DNA of 64,000 nt from the NCBI RefSeq assembly GCF_001269905.1, contig NZ_LHVK01000005.1:124001-188000 (forward strand). Direction: 5' to 3'. Positions 29,848 through 37,217 of the stretch are shown here, piece by piece. This DNA comes from Pseudomonas corrugata. Lineage in GTDB: Bacteria; Pseudomonadota; Gammaproteobacteria; Pseudomonadales; Pseudomonadaceae. The notes under the pieces were generated by a model. That model worked only from the letters and a program-made list of their open reading frames with translations. It did no database searches and was not told the origin of the DNA. Within the stretch, counting starts at the first letter, position 1, and the number at the start of each line of letters is the position of its first letter. The position numbers and the translations under genes were made by a program.

Positions 29848-30777
29848 ATGGACCAGCCGACTTCCCGGATCCGGTCGCCCTGGCGTACCTGGCTGGATCC
29901 TCTGCAAAACAACCTGCTGCTGGGTGCGAGCTTCTGGCTCGGGTTGCTGGCTGTCGCCGCGCTGTTGCTCTACAGCGGCTATAACGCATTGGTGGGCGCC
30001 GACCCCCGCCATTTGGGCTATGCGGTGTTGGGTGGGACATCCGGATTTGCCGCCACGGCCTTGGGCGCAATCATGGCAGTGGTATTGCGGGATATCTCCT
30101 CTCGCACCCAGGACATCATGTTGGGCTTTGCCGCTGGCATGATGCTGGCCGCCAGTTCGTTTTCGCTGATATTGCCGGGCATCGAAGCCGCTCAAGTGAT
30201 TTGCGGCAATCAGTTGCTTGCCGCGTTTGTCGTGGTGCTCGGCCTGGGGTTGGGCGTTGCGCTGATGGTCGGCCTCGACCGGTTTGTTCCCCACGAACAC
30301 GAATTGAGCGGTCGGCGTGGGCCGCAAGCCGAGCGTATCAATCGCGTCTGGCTGTTCGTGCTCGCAATTACCTTGCACAACTTGCCGGAGGGCATGGCCA
30401 TTGGCGTCAGTTTTGCCGGTGGTGACTTCAAGGTCGGCCTGCCCCTCACCACGGCGATTGCCATACAGGACATTCCAGAAGGACTCGCCATTGCCATGGC
30501 ACTGCGGGTCACCGGTATCAGCACCCTGCGTGCCGCGTTGATCGCGATCGGCTCGGGGCTGATGGAGCCGCTGGGGGCGGTTATCGGCCTGGGCATGTCG
30601 TCGGGCGTGGCCGTGGCCTATCCCATCAGCCTGGGCCTGGCGGCCGGAGCGATGATTTTCGTGGTGTCCCACGAGGTGATTCCCGAAACCCACCGCAACG
30701 GTCATGAAACTCCGGCGACCCTGGGCTTGATGATGGGGTTCGCGGTGATGATGTTCCTGGATACGGCGCTGGGCTGA
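29848..30777 (+). CDS. ZIP-family metal transporter
   Basis: A 309-aa inner-membrane divalent-cation transporter with about eight helices. The metal-binding helix IV/V motifs are clear: HNLPEGMAIG and QDIPEGLAIA, plus SHEVIPETH near the C-terminus. A histidine-containing loop (RFVPHEHELSG) links helices III and IV. It resembles GufA/ZupT importers of zinc, iron or manganese; next to a Mn-catalase, manganese supply is attractive but unproven. ATG at 29848 rather than the TTG at 29845. Confidence 0.92.
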   Translation: MDQPTSRIRSPWRTWLDPLQNNLLLGASFWLGLLAVAALLLYSGYNALVGADPRHLGYAVLGGTSGFAATALGAIMAVVLRDISSRTQDIMLGFAAGMMLAASSFSLILPGIEAAQVICGNQLLAAFVVVLGLGLGVALMVGLDRFVPHEHELSGRRGPQAERINRVWLFVLAITLHNLPEGMAIGVSFAGGDFKVGLPLTTAIAIQDIPEGLAIAMALRVTGISTLRAALIAIGSGLMEPLGAVIGLGMSSGVAVAYPISLGLAAGAMIFVVSHEVIPETHRNGHETPATLGLMMGFAVMMFLDTALG

Positions 30778-30835
30778 AGGGTAATGCCCCGCACAGGGTG
30801 GGCCGCCAGCTGCATTGATGTTGCATGGACTGCCG

Positions 30836-30932
30836 CAATCGCGAGCAGGCTCGCTCTCACAATGGTTCTGAGGTGTTCATGACCGCAGCGTCCACCGCAC
30901 ATCCCCTGTGGGAGCGAGCCTGCTCGCGATTG
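30836..30932. repeat. REP pair in tail-to-tail order (family A)
   Basis: caatcgcgagcaggctcgct at the left, gtgggagcgagcctgctcgc at the right. Confidence 0.8.
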
Positions 30933-31007
30933 CGCTGGGTCAGCTTTGTTATTTCCTGCCACCTATACTCAATGCCATGGATGACATGAGTCCGGGGTGG
31001 CGCGATC

Positions 31008-32021
31008 GTGCTGCGTTCGCTGGTGCTGGCCGTTTTGATCGCTATGGCGGGGTGCGCCACGCCCCCGCGCGGCCAGCAGGTGAGCGCGGTTGCCCAGGAC
31101 ACCTGGCGGCAGGTCGACCAGCAGATCATCGCTGCGTCCAAAAGCGCTGTCGGGCAAGCCGAAGTCTATGCTCGCGGGTCGATGGAACATTGGCGGGTGC
31201 TGGTGTATGAACGCACCGAGGCTGAGTTCATCCCGTGGTTCAGCAGCTATTGGACCCAGGAATGGATGGCGGTGAAGGTCAGCTGGTACGCCGCCAGTGC
31301 CAAGGGCGAAGTGGATTCCGCCTCCAATCGCCTGGCGCTCTATCTTCAAGAGCAATACCGAGAGCGTGTGCTGGAACCGGTGGCCGTGGAGATCGATCCC
31401 GAAGCCATCAGGGCCGCCGCGACCAGCTATTACGTACGCCTGCTGGATCAGCAGGTCCGGGTGATCGCACAGAGGCATCAAATTCCGAACGAACTGATGA
31501 ACCGGCGCCTTCACGGCATTCCCGCGATCAACCTGGGCCCGCCGGCGGCGCGCAATGCTTCGTTGTACGAGATGGTCCACACTGAGCCGCTGAATACCCT
31601 GCCGGCCTACGCCGCGTTGATTGATAATGTCAGCAAGGCCGCTCCCACGGGAGCCGGCCCCTCGGATGCGGTGATCGCCACGGTGGCGCAACGTACCAGC
31701 GAAAAGATCGAAGCCCAGTTCGCCACCAGAGGTGCGGCCAGCGCGGCTGCCGCCGTGGCCGGGAAGGCGGCGGGGGCATTGATTTCGGTGGGCGTGGCAG
31801 GCGTTCGAGCGATCATCCACGAAGGCGAGCGACCGGAAATGGAAGCGCAGATTCGCAAAAGCCTGAGCGCCGCCTTCGATGAGGCCTGGTACAAGTCACT
31901 CAAGCATCCCCTCAGTGGTGTACTGGCACCGGTGTACTACCTGGACGAAGAGATCGAAGGCGAGCTGGTAGAGGCGGAGCTGGCGAATCGGGCGGTAGTG
32001 TTGCCGGACATCAAACCGTGA
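31008..32021 (+). CDS. Hypothetical lipoprotein
   Basis: A 337-aa envelope protein. The signal peptide MLRSLVLAVLIAMAGC has lipobox AMAGC with Cys16 lipidated. The mature part is largely helical, with an Ala/Gly-rich hydrophobic stretch (ASAAAAVAGKAAGALISVG, about residues 245-265) that could insert in a membrane. I recognise no family. Start is GTG at 31008, preceded by GGGGTGG; there is no better ATG that keeps the signal peptide. Confidence 0.72.
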   Translation: MLRSLVLAVLIAMAGCATPPRGQQVSAVAQDTWRQVDQQIIAASKSAVGQAEVYARGSMEHWRVLVYERTEAEFIPWFSSYWTQEWMAVKVSWYAASAKGEVDSASNRLALYLQEQYRERVLEPVAVEIDPEAIRAAATSYYVRLLDQQVRVIAQRHQIPNELMNRRLHGIPAINLGPPAARNASLYEMVHTEPLNTLPAYAALIDNVSKAAPTGAGPSDAVIATVAQRTSEKIEAQFATRGAASAAAAVAGKAAGALISVGVAGVRAIIHEGERPEMEAQIRKSLSAAFDEAWYKSLKHPLSGVLAPVYYLDEEIEGELVEAELANRAVVLPDIKP

Positions 32022-32030
32022 CGGGCGGGT

Positions 32031-32225
32031 TCATTCTGCGCCCAGCGTGACGCGACAGCCCTTGCGATGACGGATCTGCTCGTCCGAGGGGCGCTCCCTG
32101 ATGAATTCGAAACGCGGCTCACCTTCGCTGTAGATCACCAGCCAGCCCCATTCCAGCTCGCTTTCGTCCTGCCCCGGCTTGGGCGGCGATGCCCACCAGG
32201 GTTCTTTTTGCATGATCTGACGCAT
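32031..32225 (-). CDS. Small conserved hypothetical protein
   Basis: A 64-aa protein beginning MRQIMQKEPWWASPPKPG and rich in tryptophan and charged residues. No family recognised. Support for a real gene is the excellent Shine-Dalgarno (AGGAGGATACG) before ATG 32225 and convergent placement 9 bp from the lipoprotein gene. Confidence 0.65.
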   Translation of the reverse strand: MRQIMQKEPWWASPPKPGQDESELEWGWLVIYSEGEPRFEFIRERPSDEQIRHRKGCRVTLGAE

Positions 32226-32278
32226 CGTATCCTCCTGCCGGTTGGTCTTTCACTATAGACCGCTCGATTGTTTGCTCT

Positions 32279-32362
32279 GTGGGAGCATGGTTTGCCCGCG
32301 AGGCAGCGACTCGGTTCCAGGAGGGGCCGCATGGACTTCATCGCGGGAAAGCCTCGCACACA
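32279..32362. repeat. Degenerate REPIN (family B)
   Basis: gtgggagcatggtttgcccg at the left and tcgcgggaaagcctcgcacac at the right; both arms have diverged. Confidence 0.65.
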
Positions 32363-32482
32363 GCTACTCTCCTTCCCAGCGAAAGGTGAGCGGCTTGATA
32401 CATGAGTGTGCTCTGATCCCGTCCGCCAGCGTCTAGGGTCTGTATCCCCGCACTCGAACGGGGAATGACTGGACCCCCGCAT

Positions 32483-33391
32483 ATGCAAGCACTGTTGAAC
32501 GAGATCCTCGATGCGGTTCGCCCCCTGATCGGTCAGGGCAAGGTGGCCAACTACATTCCGGCCCTGGGCAGCGTGCCTGGCAATCAGTTGGGCATTGCCG
32601 TGTATGGCAACGATGGCGAGATGTATTGCGCAGGTGATGCCGAAACGCCATTTTCAGTACAGAGTATTTCCAAGGTATTCAGCCTGGTGCAGGCCATCGA
32701 GCACTCCGGCGAAGCCATCTGGGAGCGTCTTGGGCATGAGCCGTCCGGCCAGCCATTCAACTCCCTGGTGCAACTGGAGTTCGAACGCGGTCGCCCACGC
32801 AACCCGTTCATCAACGCCGGTGCCCTGGTGATCTGCGATATCAACCAGTCGCGTTTTGCCGCCCCTGCGTTGTCGATGCGCGATTTCGTGCGACGTCTGT
32901 CGGGCAATCCCCAGGTGATGGTGGATGGCAAGGTTGCTGAGTCGGAATACCAGCACCGTGCCCGGAATGCGGCGATGGCTTACTTGATGCAATCGTTCGG
33001 TAATTTCCATAACGACGTGGAAGCGGTATTGCGCAGTTATTTCAGTCACTGTGCGTTGCGAATGAGCTGCATCGACCTGGCCCGGGCGTTCTGCTTCCTG
33101 GCCAACGACGGCTTCTGCAAGCACAGCGGCGAACAGATCCTGAGTCCCCGCCAGACCCAGCAGGTCAACTCCATCATGGCGACCAGCGGGCTGTACGACG
33201 AAGCCGGCAATTTTGCTTATCGTGTCGGCCTGCCTGGCAAGAGCGGTGTGGGTGGTGGGATTGTCGCCGTGGTACCGGGACGCTTCACGGTGTGTGTCTG
33301 GTCGCCGGAGCTCAATGCCGCCGGAAATTCCCTGGCCGGCATGGCGGCGCTGGAATTGCTCAGCCAGCGAATCGGCTGGTCAGTGTTCTAG
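32483..33391 (+). CDS. glsA: Glutaminase
   Basis: A 302-aa serine-type glutaminase that hydrolyses glutamine to glutamate and ammonia in the cytosol. The beta-lactamase-like fold shows the catalytic SxxK as Ser61-Lys64 in [12 protein letters not shown], then [14 protein letters not shown] and the conserved [16 protein letters not shown] near the C-terminus. ATG 32483 matches the usual family length; an upstream ATG at 32465 would add six residues and has GGGGA directly before it, so the start is not settled. Confidence 0.94.
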   Translation: MQALLNEILDAVRPLIGQGKVANYIPALGSVPGNQLGIAVYGNDGEMYCAGDAETPFSVQSISKVFSLVQAIEHSGEAIWERLGHEPSGQPFNSLVQLEFERGRPRNPFINAGALVICDINQSRFAAPALSMRDFVRRLSGNPQVMVDGKVAESEYQHRARNAAMAYLMQSFGNFHNDVEAVLRSYFSHCALRMSCIDLARAFCFLANDGFCKHSGEQILSPRQTQQVNSIMATSGLYDEAGNFAYRVGLPGKSGVGGGIVAVVPGRFTVCVWSPELNAAGNSLAGMAALELLSQRIGWSVF

Positions 33392-33430
33392 CAGCCTGCG
33401 TGGCTCATTCGAGTACAGGTCACCAGGCCG

Positions 33431-33472
33431 AAAAAATGGCCCGTTCCTGATGGAGGAACGGGCCATTTTTTT
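33431..33472. terminator. Bidirectional intrinsic terminator
   Basis: An 18-bp-scale stem with AAAAAATGGCCCGTTCCT on the left and AGGAACGGGCCATTTTTTT on the right, giving a U-tract on both strands. It serves glutaminase on + and the 109-aa gene on -. Confidence 0.9.
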
Positions 33473-33481
33473 CAACTGAAA

Positions 33482-33811
33482 TCAGCAGAAGCGATCGATG
33501 ACTTGCACTTGCGAAGTGTTTTGCATCGACTGCCAGGCCTGGGTCAGCGTTTGCAGCACGCGACCGATGAAGTCCTTATCGGCCGCAGCCTTCTTGCCCA
33601 CGTAACCTTGGCCGCGGCGGTACATCTTCAGTCGGGCGCACAGGTCTTGCTGGTTCTGTTCGAACTCGTCTTCGTGAGTGTAGGGCGACAGGCAGTCCAT
33701 ATGGACCTGGCCAGTCTTGCTGATCCACAGGATATGGCTGTCGAGTGTGTCCTTGTGTGCTGCGAACATGCGAGCCAGTTCATCAATAGATGGTTGATTG
33801 TTCAGATTCAT
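33482..33811 (-). CDS. Conserved hypothetical protein
   Basis: A 109-aa soluble protein beginning MNLNNQPSIDELARMFAAHK. It has no signal peptide or known motif; the segment HILWISKTGQVHMDCLSPYT looks like a small beta-sheet. It resembles small proteins conserved in Pseudomonas with no assigned role. ATG 33811 follows AAGGGGCTTACAC. A candidate sRNA lies about 330 bp upstream. Confidence 0.75.
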   Translation of the reverse strand: MNLNNQPSIDELARMFAAHKDTLDSHILWISKTGQVHMDCLSPYTHEDEFEQNQQDLCARLKMYRRGQGYVGKKAAADKDFIGRVLQTLTQAWQSMQNTSQVQVIDRFC

Positions 33812-34136
33812 GTGTAAGCCCCTTGACCATTTGGTTGATCTGTCTGGTGGTTCGCAAAGATTTCGCTTCTCGGTAAGTGCCTGCCTGCTACCGAAACCAG
33901 GCCGTCAGCGTTCGTCCGTCAGACTTCGACGGGGTCGTGCATCGGTTGTGTAGTGCTATCGAAGGGCTGCTACGCAAATGCGTTACAACGGAGAGAAACA
34001 GCGAAGAACCTTAAGGCAGTGTCAACTTTCGAGGGTCGACCACGCGCGTCATGAGGACCTTCACCGACGTTTCTCGTCCTTGTTACCGGACGGTCATGCC
34101 AGGTCAGCACCTTCAATCTGCCTTGTGGGCAGTCCC
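33812..34136. other. Intergenic region upstream of the 109-aa gene
   Basis: 325 bp with no supported ORF. It should hold the promoter of the 33482-33811 gene. On the minus strand TTGACACTGCC near 34018-34028 resembles a -35 box, but I could not pair it with a good -10. Confidence 0.35.
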
Positions 34137-34207
34137 TTATCCAAAAAACAGCTCGGCGGTCAGACGAGCTTGCTCAAACGGTTACCTGTACTCCCGATCG
34201 GGGAGAC
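34137..34207 (-). ncRNA. Candidate small RNA, about 70 nt, unassigned family
   Basis: On the minus strand a promoter (34214-34242) is followed by a region predicted to fold as a 5' hairpin with arms CTCCC/GGGAG (about 34189-34203), an unpaired stretch around 34172-34188 (TACAGGTAACCGTTTGAG), then an intrinsic terminator (stem 34150-34155 with 34165-34170, T-run 34143-34148). This is the usual build of an Hfq-dependent base-pairing sRNA. There is no ORF inside. I cannot match it to a named Pseudomonas sRNA. Confidence 0.5.
34143..34170 (-). terminator. Intrinsic terminator of the candidate sRNA
   Basis: Minus strand: AGCTCG, nine-nt loop, CGAGCT, one G, then six T. No protein gene upstream on this strand ends here; topB ends 318 bp away. 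Confidence 0.65.
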
Positions 34208-34213
34208 GTCTGC

Positions 34214-34242
34214 ATCATGCAAGGGCTAATCGGCGACGTCAA
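34214..34242 (-). promoter_or_regulatory. Sigma-70-type promoter of the candidate sRNA
   Basis: Minus strand TTGACG (34237-34242), spacer of exactly 17 bp, CATGAT (34214-34219): five of six and four of six matches to the consensus. Transcription would start near 34207. Confidence 0.5.
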
Positions 34243-34249
34243 CGGTTTT

Positions 34250-34273
34250 GTAGTGATTATTTTTGGTCACTAC
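34250..34273. promoter_or_regulatory. Palindrome just upstream of the sRNA promoter
   Basis: A perfect inverted repeat GTAGTGA-N10-TCACTAC, 8 bp upstream of the -35 box and centred about 54 bp before the predicted start. Position and symmetry suit an activator dimer site. The protein is unknown. Confidence 0.5.
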
Positions 34274-34349
34274 ATATTGTCGGACAAAATGGTTTGGGTA
34301 TGAAAAATCTTGGAGCGCGCAGTGGGGGCAGGTCAGGTTTTGGATTATT

Positions 34350-34480
34350 TGTGGCGAGGGGATTTATCCCCGCTGGGCTGCGAAGCGGCCCCAAGTGAGT
34401 CGCCTCAATCTATCTGATATACGAGGTGTTGGTGTTTAGGGCCGCTTCGCGCCCCAGCGGGGATAAATCCCCTCGCCACA
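34350..34480. repeat. Long inverted repeat (family C pair)
   Basis: About 45 bp starting TGTGGCGAGGGGATTTATCC and running to the GCGAAGCGGCCCC block at 34394 recurs inverted, with few changes, at 34439-34480. The arms enclose a 45-bp centre. It lies 8 bp past the topB stop and could also end transcription. Confidence 0.85.
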
Positions 34481-34487
34481 AGGTGCT

Positions 34488-36404
34488 TCAGGTTGTTTTG
34501 GCTTTGGCGGGCTTGCGCTTGACCGGCTTGCGCTTTTTCTTCCAGGGCGCAGCGGCGCGGCCGGCAGGGCCGCTGATGGTCAGGCTCATGCCCTGGCAGC
34601 GGGCGATGTGCTTGCTCATCCAGGCGGCTTGCCGAGTGACAAATTCTTCCAGGCTCATCTCACCGCTTTGCACCATGTCCAGCGCCTGCTCCCAGATGGC
34701 GGTGGTGCCTGGGTCAGCGATGGCGCGGGGGACAGCATCGATCAGGCTGAAGGCCGCCGGGGTCGCGGACAAGGCCTTGCCGTTCTTCACCAGGTAGCCG
34801 CGATCGAGCAAGCCCTGGATGATCGAAGCTCGGGTCGCTTCGGTGCCGATGCCGGTGGTGTCCTTGAGCTTCTGCTTGAGCAGTGGATCCTCCACCAGTT
34901 TGGCGACGTTCTTCATCGCCTTGATCAGGTCGCCTTCGGTGAACGGCTTGGGAGGCTGGGTCCACAGGTCCTTGAGGGTCACTTCGTCCACGTCACAGCC
35001 GTGACCTTCGGCCAGTGCTGGCAAGGTTTGTGGCTGCGCCGCTTCACGTCCTTTGGCAGGGGCCAAGGCTTCGGGCAAGGCGCGTTTCCAGCCGGGCTCG
35101 ACGATCTGCTTGCCCACGGCCCGCAGCGCCTGGCCGGCGCAGTCGAAGTCGGCCTGGGTCCGGTCGTATTCATGGTTGGGCAGGAACTGCGCGAGGTAGC
35201 GCGCGCGAATCAGTGTATAGACGGCCCGTTGCTTGCCAGCGAGCTTGTCGAGGTTCTTCGCCGCGGCGGTGGGAATGATGCCGTGGTGGGCGCTGACCTT
35301 GGCGTCGTTCCAGGCCCGGGACTTGCGTTGCGGTTGCAGGTGTTCACGCAGCGGCGCGAGGCCCGGGTCGGCCTGGGCGAGGGCAGCCAGGATGGCGGGG
35401 GCTTCGCTGTGCTGGCTCAAGGGCAGGTAGCCGCAATCGCTACGGGGATAGGTAATGACTTTGTAGGTTTCGTAAAGCGACTGGGCGATATCCAGGGTTT
35501 CCTGGGCGCCGAGACCGAGTTTCTTCGAGCAGATTTCCTGCAGGGTGCCCAGGTCGAATGGCAGCGGTGCCGCTTCGCGCAGGCGTTCGGTGCGAACCTT
35601 GGTCACCAGGGCGGTATGGGCGTTGCTCATGACTTGGGCGGCATCGCGGGCCAGGGCCTGGTTCAGGCAGCGCTCCTGATCGTCGCAGGCGTCAGGATCG
35701 GCACGCCATTGGGCCGTGAAAGCGGTGCCAGCGTGGCGCAGTTGCACATCGATGGCCCAATAGGCGACCGGCACGAAGTCGGCGATGCTGCGGTCGCGGT
35801 CCACCACCAGTCGCAGGGTGGGCGTCTGTACCCGGCCCACCGGCAGCACACCCTGGTAACCGGACTGCCGCCCCAGCAAGGTGAACAGGCGACTCATGTT
35901 CATGCCGATCAGCCAGTCGGCCCGGGAGCGGCCCAGGGCCGAATGATACAGGTTGAAGGTTTCGGCTCCCGGCTTGAGGGCGGCCAGGGCCTTGCGGATC
36001 GAGGCTTCGTCGAGGGCCGACAGCCACAGCCGCTGGATCGGCCCGCGATAGCGGCAGTGTTCCACCAGTTCCCGGGCGATCATTTCGCCTTCCCGGTCGG
36101 CGTCGGTGGCGATCACCAGTTCCTTGGCTTCCCCCAGCAGGCGCTTGACCGCCTTGTACTGGCTGGCGGTCTTTGGCTTGACGGTCATTTTCCATTGCGC
36201 CGGCACGATGGGCAGGTCGGCCAGTACCCAGCGCTTGTAGCGGGCATCGTAGGCGTCGGGTGGGGCGGTTTCCAGCAGATGGCCGATGCACCAGGTCACC
36301 GTGACATTCGCGCCCAGCCAACAGCCGTCACCGCGCCGTGTGGCGCCGAGCACCGCAGCGATGTCCTTGGCCTGGGACGGTTTCTCACACAGGTACAACC
36401 GCAT
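34488..36404 (-). CDS. topB: DNA topoisomerase III
   Basis: A 638-aa type IA topoisomerase that relaxes and decatenates single-stranded regions. It opens with the TOPRIM domain (MRLYLCEKPSQAKDIAAVLG, later IATDADREGEMIARELVEH), and the active-site tyrosine lies in VITYPRSDCGYLP near residue 320. The C-terminus ends in a lysine-rich tail (KKKRKPVKRKPAKAKTT). ATG at 36404 is chosen since family members start MRLYLCEKP; a 9-codon-longer start exists at 36431. Confidence 0.95.
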   Translation of the reverse strand: MRLYLCEKPSQAKDIAAVLGATRRGDGCWLGANVTVTWCIGHLLETAPPDAYDARYKRWVLADLPIVPAQWKMTVKPKTASQYKAVKRLLGEAKELVIATDADREGEMIARELVEHCRYRGPIQRLWLSALDEASIRKALAALKPGAETFNLYHSALGRSRADWLIGMNMSRLFTLLGRQSGYQGVLPVGRVQTPTLRLVVDRDRSIADFVPVAYWAIDVQLRHAGTAFTAQWRADPDACDDQERCLNQALARDAAQVMSNAHTALVTKVRTERLREAAPLPFDLGTLQEICSKKLGLGAQETLDIAQSLYETYKVITYPRSDCGYLPLSQHSEAPAILAALAQADPGLAPLREHLQPQRKSRAWNDAKVSAHHGIIPTAAAKNLDKLAGKQRAVYTLIRARYLAQFLPNHEYDRTQADFDCAGQALRAVGKQIVEPGWKRALPEALAPAKGREAAQPQTLPALAEGHGCDVDEVTLKDLWTQPPKPFTEGDLIKAMKNVAKLVEDPLLKQKLKDTTGIGTEATRASIIQGLLDRGYLVKNGKALSATPAAFSLIDAVPRAIADPGTTAIWEQALDMVQSGEMSLEEFVTRQAAWMSKHIARCQGMSLTISGPAGRAAAPWKKKRKPVKRKPAKAKTT

Positions 36405-36639
36405 AACGCCCTTTTCCTGAGCAGGTTTCATGGGGCGATAGCATGGTCAGGGATCGGCCCGAGAGCAAGCTTTATCTGTATGGATATACAGACAAAGCGT
36501 TGCGCTGCGTTTGGAGCGTCCGGGGTGACGTTCGGCGTTCGGTCTGTACTTGGAATGAATTTCTCGCGAGTGCGTCGCTCATAACTTTCAGAGCGGCTGA
36601 AACCGCGTAACCATTGGCGGGATCAAGGAGAGTCACTTT

Positions 36640-37047
36640 ATGAATTCGATGCCGAAGGGCGACGGACAGGCCACCACGCGTCTGATTCTCGTTGTTGAGG
36701 ATGACCCGACGATACTGGAATTCCTGTGCGAAATCCTGGAGGACGAAGGGTTTGTCGTGGAGCCTCGGGAAAGCGCCGATTCGGCGTTGACATTCCTCGA
36801 GCAGAGCGCGGATTTTGTCGACCTGTTGCTGACCGATATCACCATGCCGGGCACGTTGGACGGTGCGGACCTGGCAAACCTGACCGGAGATCGCTGGCCA
36901 CAGATACCGTTGCTGATCATGTCCGGTTTCGAAACGCCGGAAAGCGCCGGGATCAAGCACCACGCTGCATTCATCGCCAAGCCCTGGGCGCTGGGGCAGA
37001 TGCTGGACCTGGTGGAGAGCACGGTGAAGGATCACCAGCTCCATTGA
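36640..37047 (+). CDS. Single-domain response regulator
   Basis: A 135-aa stand-alone CheY-like receiver. The acidic pocket is VVEDDP, the phospho-acceptor Asp66 is in LLLTDITMPG, and the conserved Thr/Ser and Lys appear in LLIMSGFET and FIAKPWAL. No output domain. It may relay phosphate from a hybrid kinase elsewhere; it closely resembles in style the receiver of the kinase at 53356. ATG follows CAAGGAGAGTCACTTT. Confidence 0.9.
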   Translation: MNSMPKGDGQATTRLILVVEDDPTILEFLCEILEDEGFVVEPRESADSALTFLEQSADFVDLLLTDITMPGTLDGADLANLTGDRWPQIPLLIMSGFETPESAGIKHHAAFIAKPWALGQMLDLVESTVKDHQLH

Positions 37048-37103
37048 CGGATACAGATGAGTATCTGTGGGAGCCTGATGCCAGTCAGTTGAGCCACGAA
37101 CCT

Positions 37104-37192
37104 GTGGGAGCATAACTTGCTTGCGATAGCGATAGACCCGTCAACATTGTTGTTGGCCGACTTACCGCAATCGCGAGCAAGCTATGCTCCTA
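37104..37192. repeat. REPIN (paired REP, family B variant)
   Basis: gtgggagcataacttgcttg at the left and cgcgagcaagctatgctcct at the right; a lone gtgggagcctg also occurs at 37068. Confidence 0.8.
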
Positions 37193-37217
37193 AAAACAGG
37201 AGTGACGCTGCTGTTTC

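Noticed and set aside
34608..36584. 658-codon plus-strand frame across topB
   Set aside because: Topoisomerase III on the opposite strand has TOPRIM and active-site motifs; the plus frame shows no domain.
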